Of a DNA stretch of 64,000 bases, positions 39,964-49,921 are shown one piece after another (within the stretch, counting starts at the first letter, position 1; the number at the start of each line of letters is the position of its first letter). Position numbers and translations under genes: made by a program. This DNA is from Bacteroidales bacterium (GTDB lineage: Bacteria; Bacteroidota; Bacteroidia; Bacteroidales; UBA3824). Location: NCBI GenBank assembly GCA_016286055.1, contig JAEERW010000016.1, positions 1-64,000 on the forward strand, in the 5' to 3' direction. The notes under the pieces were generated by a model. The model made no database searches, was not told the origin of the DNA, and saw nothing but the letters and a program-made list of their open reading frames with translations.

Positions 39964-42717
39964 ATGACAAAAGAAAGTGCATATATATCTGCAATAATAA
40001 CAGCATTGCTATTGACATTGTGCAGCAGCTGCAAAGAAAACGTAGAAGCAGCTGCCGACCCTGTATTCAGTGCTATTCCTTATGAACCAAGTCTAATAAT
40101 CACCACAAGCGACATTGTTTCGCTCACCAACAGAATAAAAGAAGGAGGCGCAGCTTGGAACGATATCAAAAGCACAAACCAGTTTCAAACCGCAGATGCG
40201 CTTTTCAAAGAGATAAACACCCTGCTTACAAAAGAAGACAACCTGAGAGCGGTAATAAGAAACAAAAGTTTTGCCATAGCATTTTACAATATGGGCAACA
40301 GAATTTCTGGATTAGGTGCAATCTACGCAGGAAAAAACGCAGGTAAGATACTTTTTGAATCGATAAACAATTTGTCGAAAGAATACGAACTAAAAATATC
40401 AGGTGCAAAATACGAAGACGTAAGCATCTACTGCGCAAAATCTCCAAACCTTAAACGTGCAGTATATTTTACATTCTTCAAAAACTTCATTCTATTCAGC
40501 TACAGCGACATATACATCCAAAATTCTATAAGGCAACTAAAAGGAAACGAAAGCATAGTAAACATAAAACCACTCAACAAGATTATCACATTCAAAGACA
40601 ATGACGCAGATGCAAACATAATTATCAATTACGCAAAATTTTACGAAACTATAGGTTCAATACTCAACAGCAATAAAAAATCCATTACAAAGAAAATAGC
40701 CAGATTTGCAGATTGGTCGGTATTAGACCTCTCGGCCCACAACCAGAGTGTAACGTTAACCGGATTCAGTAGCGCAAAAGAAAAAACTGGCGCATACGTC
40801 AACATTTTCGACAAGCAAGACCCCGTATCAAACAGTTTTGAAGACTATATACCAAGCAAAACAATACAATTTGCGTCAATTGGCATATCAGACATCGAAA
40901 AATTTAAAACCAGTTACAAACAATACATCGAACTTAGCGAACGCAAAAACGATTACGACGCACAAGACAATACAAACAGCAAAAAATACAAAATCACATT
41001 AGAACAAGAGATCTACAAAATAGTTTCAAATAGAATTACAGAATTTACCACCGATTACAGTATAGCCACAAGAGCCAACGACAACTACATAATTGCCGAA
41101 ACCGACGACGAGGAACTCGCAAAAAAAACATTACTCGGAATAGTAAGCAAATTTCAGCAAAACAATAATAAAACAGATTCTGAAATAGCAACAGCCATAA
41201 TATCACAAAATAAGAAAAAATATATAGTGTACTATTTTCCAATAAAAAACCTATTTGCCACATACTTTGGGGAGATATTCGGAACAATGGACTACAGCTA
41301 TATGACAATCTACAACTCAAAACTGGTATTTGCTCAAAACGTTAACGCCATAAAAGAGTATATCAACGCTATGGAGGCAGGGAAAACACTGTCGAACAAT
41401 TCATACTACAAAGAATTTAGCGAACTCATCAACGGCAAAAGCAACATTTTTTACTACACCGACCTTGCTTACAACAAAAACACAATAGCCGACCTATTAA
41501 ACCAAACTTACAAAAACGAATACATAAAAAACTACCAGCAGTTGAAAAATTTCCGTTCCACTGCACTGCAAGTGAGCAGAATAGACGAGAGATACTATAC
41601 AAACATAGTATTGAAATACAGCGATATGGTAGAAACAGAACGACTAATAAACTGGAAAACAGAACTTGACTCAACGGCGATAATAAAACCACAAATAGTA
41701 AAAAACTTTGAAACTGGCGAAAACAACATACTTGTACAAGACGAATCTCGCAAAATACACCTTATTGACAAAAACGGCATAAGGATATGGAAGAAACAGC
41801 TTCCAGAAGTAATTGTAGGCAAAGTACACGAAGTAGACCTATACCACAACGGCAAAATCCAGTTTATGTTTGGAACAGAAAACTTCATACACTGCATCGA
41901 CAAAAACGGCAACTACGTTGAAAACTTTCCGTTAGAGATAAAAGGCGGAATATCAAGCGAGATATCGGTATTTGACTACGAAAATGATGGAAATTACCGA
42001 ATTTTTGTTCCATGCAACAACAAAAAGTTGTACCTTTACACCAAAAATGGAACACCATTAAACACATGGAAACCAGTGGAAACCATAGAGAAAATAATTA
42101 CACCAGTACAATATCTACGATACAAAGACAACGAGTATTTGGTATTTGCCGACAATCTAAAGACCTACATACTCAATAGGAAAGGCGAACCCAAAGTAGT
42201 GCCCACAAAAAATTTCCCCAAGGCACCCAAAACTAAATACTACATTGAAGGCACTGACGATGGCGTAAACCTAAGATTCATTACTACCAACGCAGCAGGC
42301 GAAATAGAATACATCAACAACGATGGTTCGTCGGAAACAAAAAAAATAAAAAGCTACAGTATAAATCACAACTTTTTAATGGAAGATATCAATGGTGACG
42401 GACGCAAAGAATATATTTTTACAGAAAACAACACCATAGAAATATACGACGACAGATTTCAGAAAATAGGCGACTATTTTACCGAAGGAGAGATAACGGG
42501 CAACCCGATAATATTCAAATTTGGCGGCAGCAACAACAAAATTGGCGTTACATGTGCCAATACCGACAAAGCCTACTTGCTCGACAACAAATGCAAACCG
42601 ATTGATGGATTCCCCATAAACGGAATCACAGATATCAGTATTACAAAATTTGGCAGAGAATACTGCCTGATAATAGGAAACAAGGATAAATACTTATACA
42701 ATTATACAATAAAATAA
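39964..42717 (+). CDS. Large lipoprotein with DUF3352-like N-terminal part and beta-propeller C-terminal part
   Basis: 917 residues. Export signal with a lipoprotein-like end TLCSSC (Cys near 23). Residues about 30-570 look like the DUF3352 type of all-alpha/beta surface protein (FSAIPYEPSLIITTSDIVSL, later YFPIKNLFATYFGEIFGTMD). From about 575 there are blade-like repeats with the PQQ/WD pattern (KIHLIDKNGIRIWKKQLP; NFIHCIDKNGNYVENFPL; KLYLYTKNGTPLNTWKP), plus FG-GAP-like acidic loops (DYENDGNYRIFV, DINGDGRKEYIF) that could bind calcium. The blades end near 917. First gene of a three-gene envelope operon; strongly A-rich coding strand. Confidence 0.75.
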   Translation: MTKESAYISAIITALLLTLCSSCKENVEAAADPVFSAIPYEPSLIITTSDIVSLTNRIKEGGAAWNDIKSTNQFQTADALFKEINTLLTKEDNLRAVIRNKSFAIAFYNMGNRISGLGAIYAGKNAGKILFESINNLSKEYELKISGAKYEDVSIYCAKSPNLKRAVYFTFFKNFILFSYSDIYIQNSIRQLKGNESIVNIKPLNKIITFKDNDADANIIINYAKFYETIGSILNSNKKSITKKIARFADWSVLDLSAHNQSVTLTGFSSAKEKTGAYVNIFDKQDPVSNSFEDYIPSKTIQFASIGISDIEKFKTSYKQYIELSERKNDYDAQDNTNSKKYKITLEQEIYKIVSNRITEFTTDYSIATRANDNYIIAETDDEELAKKTLLGIVSKFQQNNNKTDSEIATAIISQNKKKYIVYYFPIKNLFATYFGEIFGTMDYSYMTIYNSKLVFAQNVNAIKEYINAMEAGKTLSNNSYYKEFSELINGKSNIFYYTDLAYNKNTIADLLNQTYKNEYIKNYQQLKNFRSTALQVSRIDERYYTNIVLKYSDMVETERLINWKTELDSTAIIKPQIVKNFETGENNILVQDESRKIHLIDKNGIRIWKKQLPEVIVGKVHEVDLYHNGKIQFMFGTENFIHCIDKNGNYVENFPLEIKGGISSEISVFDYENDGNYRIFVPCNNKKLYLYTKNGTPLNTWKPVETIEKIITPVQYLRYKDNEYLVFADNLKTYILNRKGEPKVVPTKNFPKAPKTKYYIEGTDDGVNLRFITTNAAGEIEYINNDGSSETKKIKSYSINHNFLMEDINGDGRKEYIFTENNTIEIYDDRFQKIGDYFTEGEITGNPIIFKFGGSNNKIGVTCANTDKAYLLDNKCKPIDGFPINGITDISITKFGREYCLIIGNKDKYLYNYTIK

Positions 42718-42727
42718 AAATAAAACT

Positions 42728-43840
42728 ATGAAAAAGCAATTAATAACCATGATCACCGGCGCACTGCTGTTATCGTCAGCAATAACAGCGTGCCGCGACG
42801 ATTTCGAATTTGACGAGTTCGAAAAATACGACGACTCAATTGCAATCAACGGAAAAGTGGCATCGCCATTGATCAACACAAGAATGAAGTTTTCTGACGT
42901 TAACACAAAGAGCATCAACGAACGTCTTAATTTTTCTTACGACAACAGCGGGCTGACACATATGGTTGTAAACCAAGACGATAAAGTCATTAACCTACCT
43001 AACATGCTAAGTCCTGCAGAATTAGCTGCACTGGGTCTCCCCCCGCAAACATGGGAAAAAACCTACACAACAGACAAACAAAGCATATTTCAAGACAGAG
43101 CTGGCGGTACATTCTTTATAAAAAATCCTACCTTCACCCTAAATAAGAAGGTAATGAAAAATAGTACCATTTTGCTCAAAATCAACAAAATAGACTTCTA
43201 CAACACCAGCGGAACCCTGCTTAAAACCATATCTCCAATAAACGATGAATTTGGAGAATCAATAGTACTAAACAACGAAAACACCAACGGAGGTTTGTCA
43301 GAAGCTCTTGAAATGATGCCTGATTACTATGTACTACAGTATACAGCAAAATCTGATGCCATAGAAAACGGTGACAAAATGAAGATCAATGTAATATTGG
43401 ATCTCCCGTTAGAGATAAAAACCGACAAATTTTCTATCCGCGACACAATGGTTATCGACATCGACGACATTATAGAAAATGCTGACAAACTTATAATAAA
43501 GACCAAAGTTCAAAACAACATACCAGTTGAAATAAAGCTGAGAGCTAATTTTCTTGCCCAAGGGGTAGTAATAGACTCAATATATGAACAAGGACCATTA
43601 GTAATTGACGCAGCTACTACCGACGACGACGGCAAGGTTCTCAATACCACAGCCACCGACCGCATCAACACATTCGACAAAATGCGAATCACAAAATTAC
43701 TAAACGCTAATTGCGACAAATTGTCGTACGAATTTGTGATATCTTCCGACCAATCCAAATATGTTAAAATAACCGAAAACCAAACCCTCGACCTTAGAAT
43801 GTCGATGTGCGTAGAAGCAGGATTTTCAACCAAAGACTAA
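42728..43840 (+). CDS. Lipoprotein of unknown function, beta-rich
   Basis: 370 residues. Lipobox SAITAC with Cys near 22, followed by an acidic stretch (RDDFEFDEFEKYDD), which resembles the acidic surface-export signal of Bacteroidota lipoproteins. The rest is beta-strand rich, with no catalytic motif that I recognise. It lies 10 bp after the propeller lipoprotein and 17 bp before the DUF5723 barrel, so the three probably work together at the outer membrane. Confidence 0.72.
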   Translation: MKKQLITMITGALLLSSAITACRDDFEFDEFEKYDDSIAINGKVASPLINTRMKFSDVNTKSINERLNFSYDNSGLTHMVVNQDDKVINLPNMLSPAELAALGLPPQTWEKTYTTDKQSIFQDRAGGTFFIKNPTFTLNKKVMKNSTILLKINKIDFYNTSGTLLKTISPINDEFGESIVLNNENTNGGLSEALEMMPDYYVLQYTAKSDAIENGDKMKINVILDLPLEIKTDKFSIRDTMVIDIDDIIENADKLIIKTKVQNNIPVEIKLRANFLAQGVVIDSIYEQGPLVIDAATTDDDGKVLNTTATDRINTFDKMRITKLLNANCDKLSYEFVISSDQSKYVKITENQTLDLRMSMCVEAGFSTKD

Positions 43841-43857
43841 TTAAAAAAAGCACACAG

Positions 43858-45291
43858 ATGAAAAACACAATTAAAAATATAGCGCTAACAGCTGCATTGA
43901 CATTCGCAGGCGCAACAGCCGGAGCACAATCGCTCACTGGTTACTTTATGGACAATATCCCCAATGTCAACATATACAACCCCGCATTCAACCCACACAG
44001 CAAGGTTTACGTGTCGATTTACGACGTTTACACAGGCGTTGGAAACTCTGGATTTGCAATCAAAGATATGTTTCAGCATACAAAAGAAGACAAATATATC
44101 TTCGATCTAAACCAGATATACAACAAACTCAAGAAAAACAACTATCAATTTGCCGACTTCAATATCCAGTTGTTTAACTTCGGATTTCGTCTTGGAGAAG
44201 GATACGTACATGCAGGTGTATCGCTCAGAGGAGACGAAAATTTTGCATATCCCAAGGAACTAATGAAGTTTAAGGACGGAACATACTTTGACAAAGAGAG
44301 CACCATCGACCTTAGTGGATTCGATATTAAAGCCAACGCATACTATCAATACTCGTTTGGATATTCGTGGGAATTTTCAGACAAAATAAACTTTGGCGCA
44401 GCTGTTAAACGCTTGCAAGGTATAGCAAACGCACGTACCAAGAAATTTGACATGCAGCTCACCACCGAAGACGATATGTACGACGTCAGTCTCAAATCCG
44501 ACGTACAGATGCAGTTTGCTTGTGGCGCCGACATTGAGTTTGAATACGACGACAATGGTATGATTCACGATGCCAATGCCACCAACATGGATCTCGACGA
44601 CATGTCGAACGATGATTGGAAAAAACTTTTGAAGAAAACCAAAAACGGAGGTTGGGCCGTTGACCTAGGTATGACATACAAGTTTGACAACCGCTTATCA
44701 TTCGCAGGTTCAGTTACCGACCTTGGAGCCATCAAATGGAAAAAATACGGCAAGACATTGGAACAGAAGGGAACATTCGATTTTACTGGTGTTGACATTG
44801 CAAAATATTTCAACAACATAGACTCGCTCGGCACTGTGATGAAAGACTCTATTGCAGCATTTGCTTCTCCTTCTGACAATGGCAAAGCCTACACAGATTG
44901 GCTTCATACCAAAATTTATCTTTCGGCTGAATACGAAATCAACAAATATATCGACCTTGGAATGATGTTTCGTGGAATGTGGTATTCAAAACATTTCCAT
45001 CCGTCGCTCACCACTTCGGTAAACTTCCGACTCGGCAGTGCAACACAGATAAGCATATCGCAATCGTTTGTTAACCGCCGTGCAAATGTTTGGGGTATTG
45101 GCTATTCGCAACAGATGGGTCCAATACAACTATATTTCATAGTAGATCAGTTCTCGCCAGCATTCTGGGCAATGAACGGAAGCGATATGGCAGAAAACTG
45201 GGTTAAGAAAACCAATATGGCCACATTCCAAACTGGAATGTCGATAATTATCGGTCGCCAAAAATACTACGAAAAAGCACTATTTGAATAA
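43858..45291 (+). CDS. DUF5723-family outer-membrane protein
   Basis: 477 residues from ATG 43858; earlier in-frame ATGs overlap the previous gene and lack a signal peptide. Signal peptide 1-23 ending AGAQS. The family opening is typical: YFMDNIPNVNIYNPAFNP, followed by beta-barrel strands to the end (SFGYSWEFSDKINFGAAVKR, KIYLSAEYEINKYIDLGMMF). Members are Bacteroidota outer-membrane barrels of the PorV/FadL-like shape with unknown cargo. Last gene of the operon, followed by a strong hairpin. Confidence 0.85.
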   Translation: MKNTIKNIALTAALTFAGATAGAQSLTGYFMDNIPNVNIYNPAFNPHSKVYVSIYDVYTGVGNSGFAIKDMFQHTKEDKYIFDLNQIYNKLKKNNYQFADFNIQLFNFGFRLGEGYVHAGVSLRGDENFAYPKELMKFKDGTYFDKESTIDLSGFDIKANAYYQYSFGYSWEFSDKINFGAAVKRLQGIANARTKKFDMQLTTEDDMYDVSLKSDVQMQFACGADIEFEYDDNGMIHDANATNMDLDDMSNDDWKKLLKKTKNGGWAVDLGMTYKFDNRLSFAGSVTDLGAIKWKKYGKTLEQKGTFDFTGVDIAKYFNNIDSLGTVMKDSIAAFASPSDNGKAYTDWLHTKIYLSAEYEINKYIDLGMMFRGMWYSKHFHPSLTTSVNFRLGSATQISISQSFVNRRANVWGIGYSQQMGPIQLYFIVDQFSPAFWAMNGSDMAENWVKKTNMATFQTGMSIIIGRQKYYEKALFE

Positions 45292-45317
45292 AAGCACACC
45301 TTATATTATTTAATACA

Positions 45318-45352
45318 AAAAAAACGGGCTGCTAATCGCAGCTCGTTTTTTT
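45318..45352. terminator. Bidirectional terminator
   Basis: ACGGGCTGC (45324-45332)/GCAGCTCGT (45338-45346), with a 5-nt loop, T run on the plus strand and A run before it. It separates two convergent genes. Confidence 0.85.
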
Positions 45353-45382
45353 GTTGTACACCTCAAAACTGTTGACCTGTGT

Positions 45383-47842
45383 TTACCATCTGGTTTTAAG
45401 ACGTCGCAACATATGTTGGAAATGTTTTTCAAAATAACTAAATTTCAGATACTTGGAAATAGCGAGACCCTTTTTGATATAATCGGAATGAGCATCGCTA
45501 CCAATAGGAGAAAAAGCAGCTGCGATTTCGCAAAAGCGCATATTCCAATAATTGGTGGCGCAAATTGGAAAAGCATCGCGAATTTCGGTTATGCGGGCAA
45601 AAAACTCGTTAGCCTTTTTAGCATAGCCGACTTTAAGCAGTGAATAAGAATAAAGGAGCTGCAACTGTTGATAATATTCATTTACCTGCTGGCGGTGACC
45701 GTGGGGTTTGTCGTTAAGAATCAACTCGCAAATATCTTTTACCAGATGCCATTGCTCAGCGAGGGATAGCGAATCGGCAAGAATTATGTCACCGTAGGTA
45801 AAGGCTTGCGACAAGTTTTCGCTACGATTGTAATAATCACGGGCGAAAGTAGATATATAGTCTAATAGCGAAGCAGGAATACGGCCATCGCTCATAGAGT
45901 AATAAAGTACTTGAACAGACATAAACTCTATGTAGCAAGTATTGTCGTCATGAGGAATATCGAGCGATTCAACCGCTGTAAAATACTCGTGCATAAGTTT
46001 TTGGTCACGGTTAAAATAGCTTTGCTGAATTTTGATGGTGTAAGCAAACATTTTGTCGCCCACCGACACCGAATTGTTGATATATTGTTTTAGTGCGTCG
46101 CCATAGAACGCGTTGAGCGAGTCGATATCACAGAAATGCATAAAGTAATAGAACCTACCCGACTGCGTAGAAGCGTACACAGGAAGCACTTCAGCACGAA
46201 TTTCGGGATACTTGCGCAGCTCAGTGCCAACTGTATTTATCAACTTCTGCATAAAGGTTTGCTCTTCGAGGTCGGCAAAATTTTTATCCAAAATGTCAAA
46301 AATACCAGATAAGATGTCGGTTCTGTTGTCTTTAAAAGCGTATTTAACCAACCAAGAAACTATCTGGAACTTGAGCGAAGGATTACCACGATAAAAGTCG
46401 CTAATTTCGGCAAAGAGTTCACTATCAAAAGTGGTTTCTCTCAACCAATAGTTTGCCAACAAAAACTCGAACAATATCTGATGGCTGAACTTGATATAAG
46501 TGGATGTTTTCAAGAATTTATCCTCTTGCTTATACTCAAATAACACACCTAACGAAACAAGTTCGTCGAATTCGTTACGGTATTCGGTAAGAAGATTTTG
46601 CATACTGTTCATCACCACAATATCGTTATCCAAACCATAATTGGTACTAAATAACAGAAAATCAATAAGTTTTAATTTACGTTCGCCATTTTCTGTACCA
46701 ATGATGCGCCTACTTACAAACTCACGCAAAAGGTTGGCATCCGACACCACATTTTTATTGTCCTGCGCCAAAGATATATAAAGGTGTAGGAAATAAGGAA
46801 TTCGGGTAATATTCATAATGCCGTCTTGCATAATGTTAACCACCGACGAAGCATCGTATACACCACTGTTTCGCAAAATTTGCTCAACTTCCGCCATTTT
46901 TAACAGAGGGACATTGGTGGCAACGGGTGTGGATGTAGAAAATTCAACTCCATACCAAGTGGATTTGATTTCCATACTGTCGCTAAGGGCACGGCAGATA
47001 TAGTTCCAAAGGTCAGGACGAAGTGTAAGAACCACCTTAAACCAACGGTCTTCCATATTGGAGGCGATGAGCGACAGAATATTGTTGATAAGGTTGCGAG
47101 TGCTTCCGGCATTTCCCGAAAACTCACTCAGCCCATCGAAAACCAATACAATGCGACCCCTCATAGCAGCTGGGAAAAGTAGGAAATACTCTTTGAAACT
47201 TTTTTGGTCGCCATATCCTAAAAGCCTGAGTATAAACTGTTCAACGTTGAAATCTTGATCTGCCACATTGTCGAGCACACCGCAATCCATAAACCAAACA
47301 ATGTCGTCGGGATAGCGGGGATTTTCGCCCAAGAAAAAATCGTTGACCAAAGTAGATACAATAGTAGATTTGCCATACCCTCCCGGTGCAATAAATGCGG
47401 TAGCTGTTTTATCAGATTGCAGAAAGCCTTCCAACATTTCGGTGGCGAACTTTCGATGCACCATTTTTTTTACATCCACGCCCATACGGTTTTTAACAGA
47501 AAGAAAACTGTTGTAACTGATGGCGCGGGCTTTTTGGCGAATCTGCTCCCACTTTTCAATATTTTCGGCTTTTTTAGTAACGCTGTGACGGTTAGAAACA
47601 AAATCGTCCCAATCCTCAAATCCGATATATTTGCTCAGCGAGTTGAGAGTATATTTCGAAGGATTAAACACGCTCGCCACCAAATTCCAAAGGCGCTTGA
47701 TGGTAGTTTCGCTGATTTTGTTGCCCGTAGCATCAAAAACTACGTCAGACAGCGCAGAGCAGTCCTTGGCGTAAAGAATCTTTGCGCCAAACTTTTGTTC
47801 CACTGCTTCTTTAAGAAGGTCTATGTCGTCTAAATTGTCCAC
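45383..47842 (-). CDS. STAND-type (NACHT-like) NTPase with N-terminal DNA-binding-like domain
   Basis: 819 residues from GTG 47842. Residues about 25-85 (SALSDVVFDATGNKISETT, FNPSKYTLNSLSKYIGFEDW) match the small helical module that precedes many Bacteroidota regulators and effectors. The P-loop IAPGGYGKST is at 151-160 and Walker B RIVLVFDGLSEF at about 230-241, followed by a winged-helix-like region. The C-terminal 350 residues are helical and TPR-like, a likely sensor. STAND proteins act as switches, including in anti-phage defence and regulation; which applies here is unknown. The best promoter puts the transcript start at the GTG itself. Confidence 0.85.
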   Translation of the reverse strand: MDNLDDIDLLKEAVEQKFGAKILYAKDCSALSDVVFDATGNKISETTIKRLWNLVASVFNPSKYTLNSLSKYIGFEDWDDFVSNRHSVTKKAENIEKWEQIRQKARAISYNSFLSVKNRMGVDVKKMVHRKFATEMLEGFLQSDKTATAFIAPGGYGKSTIVSTLVNDFFLGENPRYPDDIVWFMDCGVLDNVADQDFNVEQFILRLLGYGDQKSFKEYFLLFPAAMRGRIVLVFDGLSEFSGNAGSTRNLINNILSLIASNMEDRWFKVVLTLRPDLWNYICRALSDSMEIKSTWYGVEFSTSTPVATNVPLLKMAEVEQILRNSGVYDASSVVNIMQDGIMNITRIPYFLHLYISLAQDNKNVVSDANLLREFVSRRIIGTENGERKLKLIDFLLFSTNYGLDNDIVVMNSMQNLLTEYRNEFDELVSLGVLFEYKQEDKFLKTSTYIKFSHQILFEFLLANYWLRETTFDSELFAEISDFYRGNPSLKFQIVSWLVKYAFKDNRTDILSGIFDILDKNFADLEEQTFMQKLINTVGTELRKYPEIRAEVLPVYASTQSGRFYYFMHFCDIDSLNAFYGDALKQYINNSVSVGDKMFAYTIKIQQSYFNRDQKLMHEYFTAVESLDIPHDDNTCYIEFMSVQVLYYSMSDGRIPASLLDYISTFARDYYNRSENLSQAFTYGDIILADSLSLAEQWHLVKDICELILNDKPHGHRQQVNEYYQQLQLLYSYSLLKVGYAKKANEFFARITEIRDAFPICATNYWNMRFCEIAAAFSPIGSDAHSDYIKKGLAISKYLKFSYFEKHFQHMLRRLKTRW

Positions 47843-47846
47843 GAGC

Positions 47847-47878
47847 CAAAAGTAGAATATATCAGCAAATTAACCAAA
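47847..47878 (-). promoter_or_regulatory. Promoter for the STAND NTPase gene
   Basis: Minus-strand TTTG (47878-47875), a 20-nt spacer and TACTTTTG (47854-47847). The predicted transcript start, about 47841, coincides with the GTG start codon at 47842. Confidence 0.7.
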
Positions 47879-47974
47879 TAAAAATGAACAAAATGAATGA
47901 AAAAAAATTTTACCATAAAATTATAAGGTGTGAGAATTGTTTTTTTTGCATTTTTTATTTTAAGCCAAAATCAT

Positions 47975-47982
47975 TACTTTTG
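47975..47982 (+). promoter_or_regulatory. -7 element for the TonB-dependent receptor gene
   Basis: TACTTTTG, 35 bp before the ATG at 48018. The nearest TTTG (47945-47948) is 26 nt upstream, longer than usual. Confidence 0.5.
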
Positions 47983-48017
47983 CTCAAATTTTAGGAACAA
48001 TCATCATTCACTTCACA

Positions 48018-49880
48018 ATGAAAAAATCACTTCTTATTATTTCTGCATTATGCGCTGTGTCAAGCGTTTATGCTCAGAACGACACCATTATCGACAAAAT
48101 TGTAATACATCCTGAAGTTGTGGTTACAGGCACTCGCAACGCTATCGACCAACGTTATCTGCCGCTCACAGTTACGCAGATTTCAAACAAGGATCTCGCT
48201 GTAAACTACAACACTTCGATGATTCCCTCACTTACCGAACAGACTCCGGGACTATTTTCCACATCGCGTGGCATTATTGGCTACGGCGTGTCGACCAACT
48301 CTGCAGGCGGCATCAAGGTGCGAGGTGTGGGCGACGGCTCAAGAATTCTTGTGCTTATCGATGGTCAGCCGCAATTTGCAGGATTGATGGGTCACCCTAT
48401 CCCTGACGCTTACCAGACCTTTATGGCCGACAAGGTGGAAGTGCTTCGCGGACCTTCTTCGCTTCTTTACGGCTCTAACGCTATGGGCGGAGTTGTCAAC
48501 ATAGTTACCCGCGAGGCAGTAGACGGCGTTAAAACTGAATTTATGCTCTCAGGCGGAAGCTACGGCACAGCCGAGCTGCAGGGTATGGCACGTATGAAAT
48601 ATGGCAAATTTTCGGCAGTGCTTGGCGCCAACTACCAACGCACCGACGGACACCGCTATAATTCTGGTTTCGAGCAGATTAGCGACTTTATAAAAGTAGG
48701 CTATCAGTTATCGAACAATTGGAAAGTGTCTGCCGACCTCGACCTCACTTATTTCGACTTCAACAATCCCGGTCCAGAAAATGCGCCACTCTTTGATACC
48801 CAAGCCGATATTCTCCGCGGACTTGCAAGTATCTCAGCCACCAACAATTACGGCAATACTTCTGGTTGCATCCGTTTCTTCTACGACTGGGGACATCACG
48901 AAATCAACGACGGACACCTATGGGGTCAGCCCGAAAAAGACAATCTCTACATGCACGACGACTTTATCACAGGAGCCACTATCTATCAGAACTTTAAGCC
49001 CTTCAGCGGATCGCGCATAACAGTAGGTTTCGACTATCAACACTTTGGAGGCGAGGCTTGGAACGATTTCTTCAACGGCGACAAAAAATATCTTGTTGAA
49101 GACCACAATCAAGACGAAATCGCAGGCTATATCGACTACAACCAACAGATTACCAAATGGATGTCGGCAGATTTTGGCGTAAGGGTAGACAATCATTCGC
49201 AGGCTGGCACTGAGATTATTCCTCAGGCAGGAATCTCGTTCTACACAATGAACAAAGACAACATCAAACTGTTAGTTTCCAAAGGATTCCGCAATCCCAA
49301 CATCAGAGAGATGTATATGTTTCCTCCTCAGAATGACAACCTCGAACCCGAGCGTATGATGAATTACGAAGTATCGTACGCCAAAACACTGCGTCGCCTC
49401 TCTTTTGGCGCTAACGTCTATTATATAAAAGGTGACAACCTTATCAACACCGTTCCCCGCACCGAAGGTCAAGGCATGATAAACATGAACACCGGTGAAT
49501 TTGAAAACTACGGTTTCGAACTAACGGCTACTTACACCATAAGAGCATGGAAATTCGACGCCAACTATTCGTATCTCCATATGGATACTCCTGTGACGGG
49601 CGCTCCCGAAAGCAAAACCTTCTTTGCCGCTCAATACTCAAGAGGCAAAATTACCGCAAGGATAAGCGAGCAGAGCGTTTCGGGACTCTACATCACCACT
49701 GGCAACAACGCCGAAACTGAGGAGTACAACCTCGTGAACGCCAACTTCGCTTACAATATACTGCCCACCATACGTCTATTTGTAAAAGGCGAGAACCTGC
49801 TCGGCGAAAAATATCAGACCTATCAAGGATTCTATATGCCCAAAGCAACGTTTATGGGCGGAATTTGCATAGAATTGTAA
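48018..49880 (+). CDS. TonB-dependent outer-membrane receptor
   Basis: 620 residues. Signal peptide 1-19 (ending SSVYAQ). A TonB-box-like EVVVTGTRN is near residue 34, then the plug domain: IKVRGVGDGSRILVLIDGQP near 97, VEVLRGPSSLLYGSNAMGGVVNIVTR near 142. The barrel follows to the C-terminal strand ending ICIEL. There is no CarboxypepD_reg domain and no SusD partner, so it is of the BtuB/FepA size class (metal-chelate or vitamin uptake), not a glycan SusC. Single gene; its last codons carry the -33 box of lepA. Confidence 0.92.
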   Translation: MKKSLLIISALCAVSSVYAQNDTIIDKIVIHPEVVVTGTRNAIDQRYLPLTVTQISNKDLAVNYNTSMIPSLTEQTPGLFSTSRGIIGYGVSTNSAGGIKVRGVGDGSRILVLIDGQPQFAGLMGHPIPDAYQTFMADKVEVLRGPSSLLYGSNAMGGVVNIVTREAVDGVKTEFMLSGGSYGTAELQGMARMKYGKFSAVLGANYQRTDGHRYNSGFEQISDFIKVGYQLSNNWKVSADLDLTYFDFNNPGPENAPLFDTQADILRGLASISATNNYGNTSGCIRFFYDWGHHEINDGHLWGQPEKDNLYMHDDFITGATIYQNFKPFSGSRITVGFDYQHFGGEAWNDFFNGDKKYLVEDHNQDEIAGYIDYNQQITKWMSADFGVRVDNHSQAGTEIIPQAGISFYTMNKDNIKLLVSKGFRNPNIREMYMFPPQNDNLEPERMMNYEVSYAKTLRRLSFGANVYYIKGDNLINTVPRTEGQGMINMNTGEFENYGFELTATYTIRAWKFDANYSYLHMDTPVTGAPESKTFFAAQYSRGKITARISEQSVSGLYITTGNNAETEEYNLVNANFAYNILPTIRLFVKGENLLGEKYQTYQGFYMPKATFMGGICIEL

Positions 49881-49895
49881 AAAACTGTATATTTG
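49864..49895 (+). promoter_or_regulatory. Promoter for lepA
   Basis: TTTG (49864-49867, inside the end of the receptor gene), a 20-nt spacer and TATATTTG (49888-49895). Leader about 20 nt. Confidence 0.72.
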
Positions 49896-49921
49896 CACCG
49901 AAAATATAAACAAACTCCGCG

